A DNA stretch of 64,000 nucleotides from positions 310,001-374,000 of the forward strand of contig JADIYD010000014.1 of assembly GCA_016705475.1 (NCBI GenBank), read 5' to 3'. The notes under the pieces are model-generated. The model did no database searches. It was given only the letters and a program-made list of their open reading frames with translations, and was not told the origin of the DNA. Below, in pieces: positions 10,645 to 20,950 of the stretch. The stretch is from Betaproteobacteria bacterium. GTDB lineage: Bacteria; Pseudomonadota; Gammaproteobacteria; Burkholderiales; Rhodocyclaceae. A program made the position numbers and the translations under genes. Every line of letters begins with the position of its first letter. Within the stretch, counting starts at the first letter, position 1.

Positions 10645-11817
10645 CTACAAGGATTGATCGAATTCTTCACTGCGCCGCGGCGGATAGGTCTCCCATCCAC
10701 CACAGGCCGGACAACGCCAGTAGAACTGGCGGGCCTTGAAACCGCAATTATCGCATCGATAGCGCGACAGACGTTTCGTATAGCCCTGGATAATCGCCCT
10801 TGCCAGTTCGACATCCGGACGAACCTCAGGAGCCACCAAAGGCAAACGCGCGCTCATCAGTTTTTCCAGGCCAAGCAAGGTCGGATTGCGTTGCAACTCT
10901 GCCCGCACCAAACGATAAGCCACCTCGACGCCTTCGCATTCCAGAACCAGCTGGTAGACCACCTCAAGAAGGTCGAGCGAGGGATAACGCTCAAGGTAAC
11001 CGCTCAGCAGCGCAATGCCTTCAGTCGGCCGCTCCAGCTTGCGGTAGGTTTCAAGCAAGCGCTGGGCAACGAGCGCGAGATAGGCTGGATCCTGTTGCTC
11101 AATACGTTGCCAGGCTTCAATCGCTCCGTTGAGATCGCTCTCCTGCAGCAACAAGTCTCCCTGCAGCAAGCTTGCCCGCACACATTTCCGATTTTCCTGA
11201 GTCGCGACTTCCAGATACTCACGCGCCGAATCCGGACGCGAACGCATAATTTCGTTGGCAGCCAACTCGCAGTAGTACTCGGCAATATCCCGACGGGAAG
11301 CGACATCGGGAAGTTCTCGCGCAATCAGGATCGCCTTCAGCCACTCTTTCTCAACCTGATAGATTTCCAGCAAGTTGCGCTTGGCATCCTCTTCAAATGG
11401 CGAGCCAAGCAGTTTGTTGAAAATCTCTTCCGCCCGATCAAGAAGACCAGCCTTCAGGAAATCCTGTCCAAGTTCCGACAGTGCCTGCAAACGTACCTTG
11501 TCATCGAGATCAGGTAGATCGATGAGGTTCTGGTGCATACGAATGGCCCGCTCCGTTTCGCCACGCCGGCGAAACAGGTTGCCTAGCGCAAAATGTAGCT
11601 CAACCGTTTGCGAATCAACCTTGGCAACCTCGAGAAAGGAGTCGATTGCTTTGTCCGGCTGCTCATTGAGCAGAAAATTCAGCCCCTGGAAATAGGATCG
11701 CGGCAAAGCGTGCGATTCATGCACGACCTGGTGCATATCGACGCGGGCGGCAATCCAGCCCAGTGCAAAAAACGCCGGGATCAGCAGCAGCTGCCAGTAT
11801 TCGAATAATTCGTTCAT
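10645..11817 (-). CDS. lapB: Lipopolysaccharide assembly protein B (TPR protein YciM)
   Basis: Inner-membrane-anchored TPR protein that helps FtsH degrade LpxC and so tunes LPS synthesis. 390 residues. Residues about 8-26 form one membrane helix ([17 protein letters not shown]). Repeated TPR helices follow, for example [28 protein letters not shown]. The C terminus is a rubredoxin-like zinc module with two CxxC pairs, CDNCGF and CPACGG. These features and the lapA gene overlapping by four bases upstream identify it. Followed by ugd and heptose genes, in keeping with its LPS role. Confidence 0.94.
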   Translation of the reverse strand: MNELFEYWQLLLIPAFFALGWIAARVDMHQVVHESHALPRSYFQGLNFLLNEQPDKAIDSFLEVAKVDSQTVELHFALGNLFRRRGETERAIRMHQNLIDLPDLDDKVRLQALSELGQDFLKAGLLDRAEEIFNKLLGSPFEEDAKRNLLEIYQVEKEWLKAILIARELPDVASRRDIAEYYCELAANEIMRSRPDSAREYLEVATQENRKCVRASLLQGDLLLQESDLNGAIEAWQRIEQQDPAYLALVAQRLLETYRKLERPTEGIALLSGYLERYPSLDLLEVVYQLVLECEGVEVAYRLVRAELQRNPTLLGLEKLMSARLPLVAPEVRPDVELARAIIQGYTKRLSRYRCDNCGFKARQFYWRCPACGGWETYPPRRSEEFDQSL

Positions 11818-12095
11818 GCGGTCGGCGGAACTTCAGGCGTAACCGAAGTTGGTTTTTTTACTGCCTCGCGCTTCAGGCGCGAGATTTCACGACGTTGTCG
11901 GAAAATGACCCCAAGCAGCGAGAGCGCACCAATCATCACGCCACCGATAAAAAAAACCAGCAGGGCAATCACCAGAGGCGTCTGCCAGACAGTTCCAGGC
12001 AGAAGGCGAAGACTCGCCGGATCGGTGTTCTGGGTTGCAAAAACAACCAGAAAAACAAAAATTACGGCCCGTAAGGCCCAGGTCAGTGCTGTCAT
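11814..12095 (-). CDS. lapA: Lipopolysaccharide assembly protein A (DUF1049)
   Basis: Small inner-membrane protein, 93 residues from the ATG at 12095. Two membrane helices are visible (ALRAVIFVFLVVFATQN and LVIALLVFFIGGVMIGALSLLG) followed by a basic, coiled C terminus (RQRREISRLKREAVKK), as in LapA/YciS. A longer frame starts at 12125, but that ATG lies inside the ihfB terminator hairpin, so I favour the internal start; a purine-rich site ahead of 12125 keeps the alternative open. The stop overlaps the lapB start by four bases. Confidence 0.87.
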   Translation of the reverse strand: MTALTWALRAVIFVFLVVFATQNTDPASLRLLPGTVWQTPLVIALLVFFIGGVMIGALSLLGVIFRQRREISRLKREAVKKPTSVTPEVPPTA

Positions 12096-12105
12096 GACAT
12101 TCAAT

Positions 12106-12133
12106 AAAAAAGGCAGTGAAATCATTCACTGCC
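12106..12133 (-). terminator. Rho-independent terminator after ihfB
   Basis: On the minus strand GGCAGTGAA, loop TGAT, TTCACTGCC, then six T. It lies 31 bases after the ihfB stop and just ahead of lapA, so it separates rpsA-ihfB from lapAB. It overlaps the possible upstream start codon of lapA at 12125. Confidence 0.88.
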
Positions 12134-12164
12134 CTGAATCTACCACATTGGGCCAAGCCCGACG

Positions 12165-12449
12165 TCAGATCGCCTGATCGACCCGTTCGCGCAATTCTTT
12201 TCCAGCCTTGAAGTGGGGAACCCACTTGGCCGGGACGCCAACCTTTTCCCCAGATTTGGGGTTACGGCCAGTACGCGGCGGCCGATAGTTGAGCGCAAAG
12301 CTGCCGAATCCACGGATCTCGATACGATCTCCTCGCACAAGTGCTTCGGACATCGCATCGAGAATCATCTTGACCGCAAAATCAGCATCTTTCGCCACCA
12401 ACTGGGGAAACCGCTCCGCCAGCCGGGCGATGAGCTCAGATTTGGTCAT
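12165..12449 (-). CDS. ihfB: Integration host factor subunit beta
   Basis: 94-residue HU/IHF-fold DNA-bending protein, half of the IHF heterodimer. [17 protein letters not shown] at the N terminus, [11 protein letters not shown] in the middle and the DNA-arm stretch [15 protein letters not shown] are diagnostic of IhfB. The gene lies 12 bases after rpsA, the classic rpsA-ihfB arrangement, and ends at a strong terminator. Confidence 0.96.
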   Translation of the reverse strand: MTKSELIARLAERFPQLVAKDADFAVKMILDAMSEALVRGDRIEIRGFGSFALNYRPPRTGRNPKSGEKVGVPAKWVPHFKAGKELRERVDQAI

Positions 12450-12461
12450 GCTATTGCCTTA

Positions 12462-14141
12462 TCAGCCTTGCTGGTTAAGCTTGGCCTTCAAAAGAGCACC
12501 CAGGTTGGTCGTACCGGAAGCAGCGGCGGAAGATTCAGCAGAAAGTTTCTGCATGGCTTCGTGCTGCTCGGCATTGTCCTTGGCCTTGATGGAAAGGTTG
12601 ATACCACGGGTCTTGCGATCCACGTTGATGATCATGGCTTCAACGGTATCGCCCACCTTGAGGTGCTGCGACAGGTCGTCGATACGATCACGCGAAAATT
12701 CGGAAGCGCGCAGGTAACCTTCGTTCTCACCATCCAGCGTCAGCACGGCGCCGCGAGCGTCAACCGTCTTGACGGTGCAGTTCACGATGCTGTTCTTCTC
12801 GTGGGTAGCGATGAAGTTGGTGTACGGATCACCTTCCATCTGCTTGATGCCGAGGGAGATACGCTCCTTCTCGACGTCGATGCCGAGAACCAGCGCCTCA
12901 ACTTCGTCGCCCTTCTTGAAGTTGCGGATGGCTTCTTCGCCGGTCGCAGACCAGGACAGGTCGGACAGGTGAACCAGGCCATCGATACCACCAGGCAGGC
13001 CGATGAAGATACCGAAGTCGGTGATCGACTTGATGGCGCCCTTAACCTTGTCACCCTTCTTGTGGTTCATCGCGAAGTCGTCCCAAGGATTAGCTTGACA
13101 CTGCTTCATGCCGAGGGAGATACGACGACGCTCTTCGTCGATTTCGAGGATCATGACTTCGACTTCGTCGCCGAGCTGGACAACCTTGGACGGATGAACG
13201 TTCTTGTTGGTCCAGTCCATTTCGGAAACGTGAACCAGGCCTTCGATGCCTTGTTCGATTTCAACGAAAGAACCGTAGTCGGTCAGGTTGGTGACCTTGC
13301 CGAACAGACGGGTGCCAGCCGGGTAACGGCGGGCAATACCAACCCACGGATCATCGCCCAGCTGCTTCATACCCAAGGAGACGCGGTTCTTCTCAGCGTC
13401 AAACTTGAGGATCTTGGCGGTAACTTCGTCACCAACGTTGAGCACTTCGCTCGGGTGACGGACACGACGCCAAGCCAGGTCGGTGATGTGCAGCAGACCA
13501 TCGATGCCGCCGAGGTCGACGAACGCACCGTAATCGGTGATGTTCTTGACGATACCCTTGACGGTGGTGCCTTCCTTGAGGTTCTCGAGGAGCTTTTCGC
13601 GATCTTTGTCAGCGGTGGCTTCGAGCACGGCACGGCGGGACATCACGACGTTGTTGCGCTTGCGATCAAGCTTGATGACCTTGAACTCCATGGTCTTGCC
13701 TTCGTACGGCGTAGTGTCCTTGACCGGACGCATGTCGACGAGCGAGCCCGGCAGGAAGGCGCGAACACCGTTGGACATGACGGTCAGACCGCCCTTGACC
13801 TTGCCGGTGATGGTGCCAGTAACCAGAGAGTTGTTGTTCAGGGCTTCTTCCAGGAAGTTCCAGGCAGCAATGCGCTTGGCGCGATCGCGGGACAGGCGCG
13901 TAGCGCCGTAGCCGTCTTCCAGCATTTCGATAGCCACTTGGACGAAATCGCCCACCTTGACCTCGAGCTCGCCCTGATCATTCAGGAATTCTTCGAGCGG
14001 AACATAGGATTCCGATTTCAGGCCGGCATTGACCACAACGAAATTGTGATCGATGAGCACCACTTCTGCAGTGATGACTTCGCCTTGACGCATTTCCTGG
14101 CGAGCCAGGGATTCTTCAAATAGTTGAGCAAAAGATTCCAT
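12462..14141 (-). CDS. rpsA: 30S ribosomal protein S1
   Basis: 559 residues from the ATG at 14141 ([17 protein letters not shown]), matching the family's usual 557; a longer frame to 14183 has no family counterpart. Six S1 (OB-fold) repeats can be followed, with typical strings such as [31 protein letters not shown] and [24 protein letters not shown]1 binds mRNA upstream of starts on the 30S subunit. No good Shine-Dalgarno precedes the ATG, which fits the self-regulated, SD-poor rpsA leaders known from other bacteria. Located between aroA-cmk and ihfB as in most proteobacteria. Confidence 0.97.
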   Translation of the reverse strand: MESFAQLFEESLARQEMRQGEVITAEVVLIDHNFVVVNAGLKSESYVPLEEFLNDQGELEVKVGDFVQVAIEMLEDGYGATRLSRDRAKRIAAWNFLEEALNNNSLVTGTITGKVKGGLTVMSNGVRAFLPGSLVDMRPVKDTTPYEGKTMEFKVIKLDRKRNNVVMSRRAVLEATADKDREKLLENLKEGTTVKGIVKNITDYGAFVDLGGIDGLLHITDLAWRRVRHPSEVLNVGDEVTAKILKFDAEKNRVSLGMKQLGDDPWVGIARRYPAGTRLFGKVTNLTDYGSFVEIEQGIEGLVHVSEMDWTNKNVHPSKVVQLGDEVEVMILEIDEERRRISLGMKQCQANPWDDFAMNHKKGDKVKGAIKSITDFGIFIGLPGGIDGLVHLSDLSWSATGEEAIRNFKKGDEVEALVLGIDVEKERISLGIKQMEGDPYTNFIATHEKNSIVNCTVKTVDARGAVLTLDGENEGYLRASEFSRDRIDDLSQHLKVGDTVEAMIINVDRKTRGINLSIKAKDNAEQHEAMQKLSAESSAAASGTTNLGALLKAKLNQQG

Positions 14142-14232
14142 TACGGAGAGAACTTTCATGCTGCCGCGAATCGTGAAATCCACAGCGGGTTAGGGTTTAA
14201 AACAAATTACCGGCCACCTGGCCGGCAACACC

Positions 14233-16197
14233 TTACTGCAACGCTTCCCTGCTCCATTCAAGCACCTGATTCACCGCCTGTTCGATGGTGAGATGCGTGG
14301 TGTCAAGCAGCTTGGCATCGGCTTCTTGCCGGAGCGGAGCAACGCTGCGCTGCGAATCGCGCTCGTCACGTTGCTTCAAGTCCAACAGAAGGTCCGCGAG
14401 ATTAGCAGATAATCCTTTTTCGATCAACTGCTTATAACGACGTTCTGCGCGCGATTCGGCGCTTGCCGTCAGGAATATCTTGAGCACAGCACGAGGGAAG
14501 ACCACCGAACCCATATCCCGCCCGTCGCCAATCAGGCCAGGCGCCCTATTGAAGGCCCGTTGGCGAAAAAGCAGCGCCTCCCTTACCGCAGGCAGGGCCG
14601 CAACTTTTGAGGCTCCAACCGAGATTTCTTCTGTACGAATGGCGTCACCGACAAGCTCACCATTCAGGCGGATATCATTCCCTGAAAACTCGACGTTGAG
14701 CTCTGCCGCAATGGCCGCCACGGCAGCCTCATCAGCCCAATCAACGGCAGCCTGTTGAGCGGCCAGTGCGGTCAACCGGTAAAGAGCACCGGAATCGAGA
14801 TAGGCGTAACCGAGTGCCGTAGCCACTCGCGCAGCTACCGTTCCCTTGCCGGAAGCCGAAGGGCCATCGATGGCGATGACTGGTGCCGCTTTGGTTACCG
14901 CAGCGAAACGCTCGAAGTAATCCGGGAAGGTCTTGGCCACGCATTTCGGATCGTTGATGCGTAGCGGCGTACCGAAAGCGGCCAAGGAAAAACACATCGC
15001 GACGCGATGGTCGTCGTAGGTATCAATGGCGGCTGATTTAAGCGCAGCCGGAGTAATGCTGATGAAATCCCCGCCCTCTTCAACCACAGCCCCCAGCTTG
15101 CGCAACTCGGTGGCCATCGCAACAATCCGGTCAGTTTCCTTGACCCGCCAGCTGGCGATATTGCGCAGCGTAGTCGTTCCTTTGGCGAACAGCGCAGTCG
15201 TCGCCAGCGTCATCGCCGCATCGGGAATGTGGTTGCAGTCAAGGTCGACCGCAACCAGGCCGCCTTGCGGCGCCCGCGCCTCCATCCAGTTCGGCCCCAT
15301 CTCGATCTCGGCACCCATTTTGGCCAGCTCCTCGGCAAAGCGGACATCGCCCTGAATCGAATCGCGCCCGACGCCCTCGACGCGCACCGGTCCGCCACCA
15401 ATGGCTCCCAAGGCCAGGAAATAGGAGGCCGAAGAAGCATCGCCTTCAACGTAGATCGTTCCCGGCGAAACATAGCGACTACCAGCCGGCACCGTAAACC
15501 GCTGCCAGCCATCGCGCTGAACCTGCACACCAAAGCGCGCCATGGTCGCCAGCGTAATCTCGATGTAGGGTTTGGAAATCAGCTCGCCAACGACGTCGAC
15601 CGCAACAGTCTGCCCGGTCAGTGGCAAAGCCATCAACAAGCCGGTCAGAAACTGGCTGGAGACATCGCCGCGCACCTTGACCACGCCACCCGGTTTGATG
15701 TGCGCCGGTTTCAGGTGCAGCGGCGGATAACCCTCGTTGCTCAGATAAGTAACATCCGCCCCGAGCTGCCGCAGACCATCGACCAGATCGCCGATCGGCC
15801 GCTCATGCATGCGGGCGACTCCCTTCAGGACGTAATCACCACCAGCCAGGGCTAAGGCAGCCGTCAAAGGACGAAACGCCGTTCCCGCGTTGCCGAGAAA
15901 AAGCTCTGCCTGCTTGACAGGGAAACTGCCGACGCAACCTTTGATTGCCCAACTCTCGCCACCCAGCGAGGAAACGCCGACACCCAGTGTCTTGAGGGCT
16001 TCGAGCATCCGTTCCGTATCATCCGAAGCCAGCAGGTCGCGGACCTCTGTCGTGCCATCGGCGAGTGCTGCGAGTAGGAGAACGCGGTTCGAAATGCTCT
16101 TAGAGCCGGGGAGGCGAACCGTGCCAGATGCTGCACAAAACTGGGGTAGATCAAGAAAATCTGTAGTCACACAGTCACCGTGTTCAAAAAGAGGCAT
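14233..16197 (-). CDS. aroA-cmk: Bifunctional 3-phosphoshikimate 1-carboxyvinyltransferase / cytidylate kinase
   Basis: One 654-residue frame carries two enzymes. Residues about 15-435 are EPSP synthase (shikimate pathway), with [34 protein letters not shown] and the DYFERF end. Residues from about 438 are CMP kinase, with the P-loop [22 protein letters not shown] and GRDMGSVVF. The first half is the plant-like class I AroA with a GNAGTA loop. The start at 16197 is the longest ATG; a GTG at 16170 is preceded by GGTGA and would suit the family N terminus equally well. In E. coli the two are separate genes; here no stop separates them. It precedes rpsA as cmk usually does. Confidence 0.95.
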   Translation of the reverse strand: MPLFEHGDCVTTDFLDLPQFCAASGTVRLPGSKSISNRVLLLAALADGTTEVRDLLASDDTERMLEALKTLGVGVSSLGGESWAIKGCVGSFPVKQAELFLGNAGTAFRPLTAALALAGGDYVLKGVARMHERPIGDLVDGLRQLGADVTYLSNEGYPPLHLKPAHIKPGGVVKVRGDVSSQFLTGLLMALPLTGQTVAVDVVGELISKPYIEITLATMARFGVQVQRDGWQRFTVPAGSRYVSPGTIYVEGDASSASYFLALGAIGGGPVRVEGVGRDSIQGDVRFAEELAKMGAEIEMGPNWMEARAPQGGLVAVDLDCNHIPDAAMTLATTALFAKGTTTLRNIASWRVKETDRIVAMATELRKLGAVVEEGGDFISITPAALKSAAIDTYDDHRVAMCFSLAAFGTPLRINDPKCVAKTFPDYFERFAAVTKAAPVIAIDGPSASGKGTVAARVATALGYAYLDSGALYRLTALAAQQAAVDWADEAAVAAIAAELNVEFSGNDIRLNGELVGDAIRTEEISVGASKVAALPAVREALLFRQRAFNRAPGLIGDGRDMGSVVFPRAVLKIFLTASAESRAERRYKQLIEKGLSANLADLLLDLKQRDERDSQRSVAPLRQEADAKLLDTTHLTIEQAVNQVLEWSREALQ

Positions 16198-16213
16198 TCG
16201 CCAGATAGACTTT

Positions 16214-18049
16214 TCAGGAATTGATAGCGGCCGGCTGGTACTCAGGCACCCAGCGCTTCAAGGTTTCACGCACCCGCACATCGCTCAGGCTGATCTCAGT
16301 AAACCAAGGACGCAGATTTACCAGGAAATCATTTTCAACTGCCCGCGCCTTGGCGATACGCAGTTTTGGGTGGGGTGTCTGACGGGTCTGCTCAGCATCC
16401 GCCAACAGTTCTTCATACAACTTTTCGCCTGGGCGCAACCCAGTAAATTCGATACGAATTTCATCGCCGGAATAGCCGCACAATTGGATCATCTTGCGCG
16501 CCAGATCAGTAATTTTGACCGGCTCCCCCATGTCGAGAACGAAAATCTCCCCCCCTTGCCCCATTGCTGCCGCCTGCAGGACCAACTGAGCCGCCTCGGG
16601 AATCGACATGAAGTAACGCGTAATCTCAGGATGAGTCACAGTTACCGGCCCGCCTCGCAAGATCTGCTCCTGGAATTTCGGAATGACGCTACCCGTACTA
16701 CCCAAAACATTCCCGAAACGCACCATCTCGAACTGCGTACCCCCCCCCTGGCTGTGCAGAGCCTCACAAACCATTTCAGCCAGACGCTTGGTCGCCCCCA
16801 TCACATTGGTGGGATTCACAGCTTTATCGGTCGAAATCAGCACAAAACGCTCAGCCTCGAAACGCCTCGCACACTCGGCCACCTGCAACGTACCCATTAC
16901 ATTATTGCGCACGGCCTGCCAGGCGTTACCTACCTCCATCAGCGGCACATGTTTGTAAGCAGCTGCGTGGAAGACAACCTGAGGCTGATAGCCTGAAAAT
17001 ACCTCGACCAGCCTTGCGACATCCTTGACATCGCCTGCAAGCGGTACCACCTTGACATTCGGCATGTGCACCGAAAACCACTGTTCCAAGGTGTAGAGCG
17101 CTAACTCGCTCTGCTCGAAGAGGACTAGCCTTTCTGGCGAAAAGCGACCAAGTTGCCGGCACAACTCGCTGCCGATGGAACCGCCTGCGCCCGTAACCAG
17201 AATCGTCTTGCTGGCGACCATTGCAGCAACATGCTGTGTATCGATCAATACCGGATCGCGACCCAGCAAGTCTTCAATTTCCACCGGGCGGATCGAGGAA
17301 ATAGCAACCCGACCCGACATCACGTCATCAAGTCCGGGCACGGTAAACACATGAGCCCCTGCCTCGACGGCAAGATCTGTCGCCTGGCGGCACGCGTCCG
17401 CTGCAGCAGAAGGCATAGCGAGAATCACATGTGACGCCTTCGCCGAATCGAGAATATCCGGCAAACTTTCGATCCCACCGATAACCAGATGCCCAGAGAG
17501 CTCCCTGCCCCACTTGCTGCGATCGTCATCGACCAAGCCAACCACGCGCCAGTCCGGGCTGCGCTCCAGTTCTCTGAGCAGCATCGCCCCGCCACGCCCT
17601 GCTCCGACGATAACCACGGGCTTGCCTTGACCGACCAGACCGCCATAAAGACGATGTTCCTTCCACATCCTGTAAACCGCCCGACCACCACCCATATAAA
17701 CGGTTAGCAACATCGGATACAGCACCAGCAACGAACGCGGCACGACCTGCTGCTGGTTGCGGTACAAGACGAAAAACACCAGTAGTGCAGCCGTAGAAAA
17801 GCCGACCGCACGCAAGACACGCTTGAGATCCGGCAAACTGGCAAACATCCAGATTCCGCGATACAAGCCGGCCAAACGACAGGCCACCGCATGCGTCGGC
17901 AGCAGAAAAAACATCCCCCAAACCATCACTGAAACAAAGTCGGCGGGCACATCAAAATTGAAGCGCAGCAAAAACCCGCCTCCCCAAGCAAAAACAATAG
18001 CTGAGAGGTCAAACAGAAAAACGAAGATAGAGAGATAAGCCTTGATCAC
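16214..18049 (-). CDS. Membrane-bound nucleotide-sugar dehydratase (PglF/WbpM/CapD family)
   Basis: 611 residues. The N-terminal 120 or so hold four hydrophobic helices. A first nucleotide-binding region ([16 protein letters not shown]) is followed by the catalytic SDR domain from about residue 280: [18 protein letters not shown] loop, [11 protein letters not shown], and [21 protein letters not shown] as the active-site region. Family members such as PglF and WbpM are UDP-GlcNAc C4,C6-dehydratases making UDP-4-keto-6-deoxy-GlcNAc for bacillosamine, QuiNAc or FucNAc. It is next to a PglC-like phosphoglycosyltransferase, so it likely makes the first, lipid-linked sugar. The coding strand has a run of nine G (16740-16748). 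Confidence 0.9.
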   Translation of the reverse strand: MIKAYLSIFVFLFDLSAIVFAWGGGFLLRFNFDVPADFVSVMVWGMFFLLPTHAVACRLAGLYRGIWMFASLPDLKRVLRAVGFSTAALLVFFVLYRNQQQVVPRSLLVLYPMLLTVYMGGGRAVYRMWKEHRLYGGLVGQGKPVVIVGAGRGGAMLLRELERSPDWRVVGLVDDDRSKWGRELSGHLVIGGIESLPDILDSAKASHVILAMPSAAADACRQATDLAVEAGAHVFTVPGLDDVMSGRVAISSIRPVEIEDLLGRDPVLIDTQHVAAMVASKTILVTGAGGSIGSELCRQLGRFSPERLVLFEQSELALYTLEQWFSVHMPNVKVVPLAGDVKDVARLVEVFSGYQPQVVFHAAAYKHVPLMEVGNAWQAVRNNVMGTLQVAECARRFEAERFVLISTDKAVNPTNVMGATKRLAEMVCEALHSQGGGTQFEMVRFGNVLGSTGSVIPKFQEQILRGGPVTVTHPEITRYFMSIPEAAQLVLQAAAMGQGGEIFVLDMGEPVKITDLARKMIQLCGYSGDEIRIEFTGLRPGEKLYEELLADAEQTRQTPHPKLRIAKARAVENDFLVNLRPWFTEISLSDVRVRETLKRWVPEYQPAAINS

Positions 18050-18062
18050 TTGAATGTGCAGG

Positions 18063-18091
18063 AAAACCCGCCCTGAGCCGGAATCAGGGCG
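18063..18091 (-). terminator. Terminator-like hairpin between the PglC-like and dehydratase genes
   Basis: On the minus strand CGCCCTGA, seven-base loop, TCAGGGCG, then GG and TTTT. It lies in the 102-base gap between the phosphoglycosyltransferase stop and the dehydratase start. The T run is short and offset by two G, so it may attenuate rather than stop transcription of the glycan operon before the PglF/WbpM-like gene. Confidence 0.45.
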
Positions 18092-18151
18092 AGATTGTAA
18101 CCGCTCAAAACAAAATACCGGGAGTAAGCAGCGTTTACAGACGACATTGGC

Positions 18152-18712
18152 CTAATGTGAAACGCCGTCTCTCTTTAGCACCTTAACTACGGTCAACCAC
18201 AGAATGTAAATATCAAAGAGAAACGAGCGGCGCCGCAAATACTCGGCGTCCAGCCTGACCTTCTCCGGAATCGGCAACTCATCGCGCCCATTCACCTGCG
18301 CCCAGCCAGTCAATCCTGGGAGCAATTCGTCCACCCCGCGTTCGGTGCGCTGGGCAACCAGATCGTCCTGGTTGAACAAGGCTGGGCGGGGACCAACCAG
18401 GCTCATATCCCCAACAAGGATGCTCCACAACTGAGGCAACTCGTCCAGACTCGTTTTACGCAAGAAAGAACCAATCGGTGTCAGATAGACATCTGGATTT
18501 TTCAATAGATGCGTAGCCACAGCCGGAGTCCCAATACACATGCTACGAAACTTGGGCATTTGAAAAATTCTGTTATTCTGCCCGACTCGGTCCGACCAAT
18601 AAAGGACTGGCCCGGGCGAGGATAGCCTCACTAGCAGTGCAACAAGCAGAAGTGGCACAGCCAGAATGGCAACAGCCAACGCAACAAGAGTCAAATCAAA
18701 CAAGCGCTTCAT
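18152..18712 (-). CDS. Small sugar phosphotransferase (PglC-type monotopic phosphoglycosyltransferase)
   Basis: 186 residues. One hydrophobic segment at residues about 5-30 (LTLVALAVAILAVPLLLVALLV) followed by the family motifs PGPVLYWSDRVG, KFRSM, TSLDELPQLWSILVGDMSLVGPRPA and PGLTGWAQVNGRDEL. Such enzymes transfer a sugar 1-phosphate from UDP-sugar to undecaprenyl phosphate and so start a lipid-linked glycan. The small size and lack of the extra membrane domain of WcaJ/WbaP put it with PglC/WecP-like minimal enzymes. It lies between a GT4 and the PglF/WbpM-like dehydratase. The donor is probably the dehydratase-derived amino sugar, which is inference. Confidence 0.92.
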   Translation of the reverse strand: MKRLFDLTLVALAVAILAVPLLLVALLVRLSSPGPVLYWSDRVGQNNRIFQMPKFRSMCIGTPAVATHLLKNPDVYLTPIGSFLRKTSLDELPQLWSILVGDMSLVGPRPALFNQDDLVAQRTERGVDELLPGLTGWAQVNGRDELPIPEKVRLDAEYLRRRSFLFDIYILWLTVVKVLKRDGVSH

Positions 18713-18715
18713 ATC

Positions 18716-19852
18716 TTAAGCAGCCAACAGCACTCTATATTCCGCTAGCCACGCCTCAGAGACAGCATCAGCGGAAAATTCCTTCAACGCACGCTGGCGG
18801 GCAGCACATCCCATTTCAAGCCGACGCGGAGCATCGGCAATCATGCTCTCCATTGCAGAACGCAATGCCGAAATATCCCCGACAGGAAACAACAACCCCG
18901 TAACCTGATCCTGAACTGCATCGGTCAGACCATAAATACGTGAAGCAATCGTCGGCAAGCCGACTGCGGCAGCCTCGAGAACTACCGTACCAAATCCCTC
19001 GCGATAGCTTGGCAGAACGAGGACATCCGCCGCCGCCAGATAGTCTTCTGCCGACACAACGCGGGGAACAAGCCTGAGTCTTGCCAAACCGTTCCCGACT
19101 TCTTCCAAAATGCGCTCCGAGAGTCTCCCCTCGTCCGGACCTGCGACGATCAGCCAAGCCTCTGGATATCGAATCGCAAAAGTTGAAAAAGCACTGACCA
19201 GATCGAGAATCCCTTTTTCCAGATTGATACGTCCGATCGAAATAAAAACCACTGCATCCGACGAAATATCCAACTCCTTACGTAATGTTTCTCTGATTGC
19301 GCCATCAGGAGAGAATCTGGATGGGTCGACCCCTGAAATTGACCCAGGCCCCGCCACCCCGACCTCACCAGCCTTAACGACCCCCTCGGCCTCGAGAAAA
19401 TCGCTCTGCGACTGGCTGTCAGTCAAAACACGATTGGCAGAAAAAACAATCACCTTGTCTAAACACTTCAACAAATAGCGCCCAACTCCCCTTCTATTAG
19501 CCCAAACCTGACCGGTAAAAGTATGAATACGATGGGGAACACCAGCCAGACCAGCAGCAAGCATGGCAAGCAATCCAGCCTTTGGTGTAATGCTGTGGAC
19601 TAATTCGAATCTATTTGTACGAAAGAAACTGTATAGTCGCCATAGCACCTTTAAGTCTTGTGCAGGCGAAATTTTGCGCTCTATTGGCAGATGAACAACC
19701 CGAACACGAGTGTCAAGCAAGCCTGACAACGGGTATTCTAGAGTGTTCACCAGCAGCGTAATTGAATAATGATCTGCAAGAACCCGAAAATGATTCAGCA
19801 GAAATCCATTAACAGGAAACGGACTGGTCAGAACAAAGCACACCCGCTTCAA
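18716..19852 (-). CDS. Glycosyltransferase family 4
   Basis: GT-B fold, about 378 residues. N-terminal domain starts LKRVCFVLTSPFPVNGF; the C-terminal donor-binding domain has VFISIGRINLEKGILDLV and the EX7E-type motif PSYREGFGTVVLEAAAVGLP. It is a retaining cytoplasmic enzyme; the sugar cannot be read. I chose the TTG at 19852, eight bases after GGGGAG; another in-frame TTG at 19870 has no ribosome site. Next to the PglC-like gene (3 bases), so it is a candidate for adding the second sugar. Confidence 0.87.
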   Translation of the reverse strand: MKRVCFVLTSPFPVNGFLLNHFRVLADHYSITLLVNTLEYPLSGLLDTRVRVVHLPIERKISPAQDLKVLWRLYSFFRTNRFELVHSITPKAGLLAMLAAGLAGVPHRIHTFTGQVWANRRGVGRYLLKCLDKVIVFSANRVLTDSQSQSDFLEAEGVVKAGEVGVAGPGSISGVDPSRFSPDGAIRETLRKELDISSDAVVFISIGRINLEKGILDLVSAFSTFAIRYPEAWLIVAGPDEGRLSERILEEVGNGLARLRLVPRVVSAEDYLAAADVLVLPSYREGFGTVVLEAAAVGLPTIASRIYGLTDAVQDQVTGLLFPVGDISALRSAMESMIADAPRRLEMGCAARQRALKEFSADAVSEAWLAEYRVLLAA

Positions 19853-19929
19853 CTTACAAGCTCCCCACAAATATTAAAATATTTATCGTTTCCAAATAAC
19901 AAATACCACCCACCCAATCTCGACCCACA

Positions 19930-20787
19930 CTATTCGCGCCGGACGTGAAAAATATCATAAAAATATATTCTTGAATTTACATAAACAAAACGTCGCACAA
20001 ACTTCAATAATGAGAAACATGAACCAATAATCATAACAAATGTGCTGATACCCCCATTTTTCCAGACAACTCTGAAGGCACTCAACTCGCCCAGTTCCAT
20101 GGCCCAAAGACGTGAACTAAGTCCAGATGCTCCATATGGCTGTTTGAAGTACCAAGCCAACGGAAAATCAATTTTGTGGAGGCTTTTATAACGGGAGCAA
20201 ATTAGAAGCCATAAACAATAATCCTCCGCATACCTCATATGCTCCGGAAATCTTTCCGATATATCTCGCCGAACAAGTATCGATGGCGTTGAGAAACGAT
20301 TCGAGAACACCATATCGAGGACGCTGTATTGACATACGCGAAAAGCCCCCTTATCAAAAAACTCGAGACCCTCTGTATATTCTAGGCACACATGACCGAC
20401 AAGTGGCTGATAAGGATTTTGAAGCATCCAGGCAATCTGCAATTCAAGTTTTTTGGGGTGCCATGCATCGTCGGAGTCAAGAAAAGCAACGTATTCGTAG
20501 CGAGCGTTATCCCAAGCAAAATTTCTACATGCGGATGGGCCCTGGTTTGAATCAAAAAAGAACCCCTTAACCAAACCCGGATGGGATTTTTCAAATGACT
20601 TTATCAGATGACGTGTATTATCATCGCTGGCATCATCAACAAGCAGTATTTCAGCTGGAAAATTAGTCTGTTCCAGCACGGAACTAAATGCCCGACCGAG
20701 GGTTTTAGCACAGTTAAAGCAAGGGATTACTACACTAACCGGGACAGTCACATGGTCAACATGGTCACGACTCGCTAGGCCAATCAT
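19930..20787 (-). CDS. Glycosyltransferase family 2
   Basis: GT-A fold, 285 residues from the ATG at 20787, preceded by AGGT; an in-frame TTG at 20802 is the alternative. N-terminal motifs VSVVIPCFNCAKTLGRAF and ILLVDDASDDNT bind the nucleotide; AFLDSDDAWHPKKL holds the metal-binding DxD-like motif. The C-terminal 60 residues include a hydrophobic stretch that may touch the membrane. This gene and the next are clearly richer in A+T than the rest of the window, which suggests a different origin. Acceptor and donor are unknown. Confidence 0.88.
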   Translation of the reverse strand: MIGLASRDHVDHVTVPVSVVIPCFNCAKTLGRAFSSVLEQTNFPAEILLVDDASDDNTRHLIKSFEKSHPGLVKGFFFDSNQGPSACRNFAWDNARYEYVAFLDSDDAWHPKKLELQIAWMLQNPYQPLVGHVCLEYTEGLEFFDKGAFRVCQYSVLDMVFSNRFSTPSILVRRDISERFPEHMRYAEDYCLWLLICSRYKSLHKIDFPLAWYFKQPYGASGLSSRLWAMELGELSAFRVVWKNGGISTFVMIIGSCFSLLKFVRRFVYVNSRIYFYDIFHVRRE

Positions 20788-20950
20788 TTTATTACCTGGC
20801 AATCATATCTTAATTGTAGCAAACAGAGCAAAACAAGATTTTCCAAGACAAACTAACCCACTGATCTAAAAGGCGAATATGTTAGGCAACATATAGCTTG
20901 ATAGTGAAATAAATAAGTAAAAATATAGTCCAATTTACCGGTTATAAAAA

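Noticed and set aside
9554..10657. A 367-codon plus-strand frame
   Set aside because: Antisense to ugd, which has complete family motifs.
12213..14123. A 636-codon open frame on the plus strand
   Set aside because: Antisense to ihfB and rpsA; low-complexity composition typical of mirror frames in G+C-rich genes.
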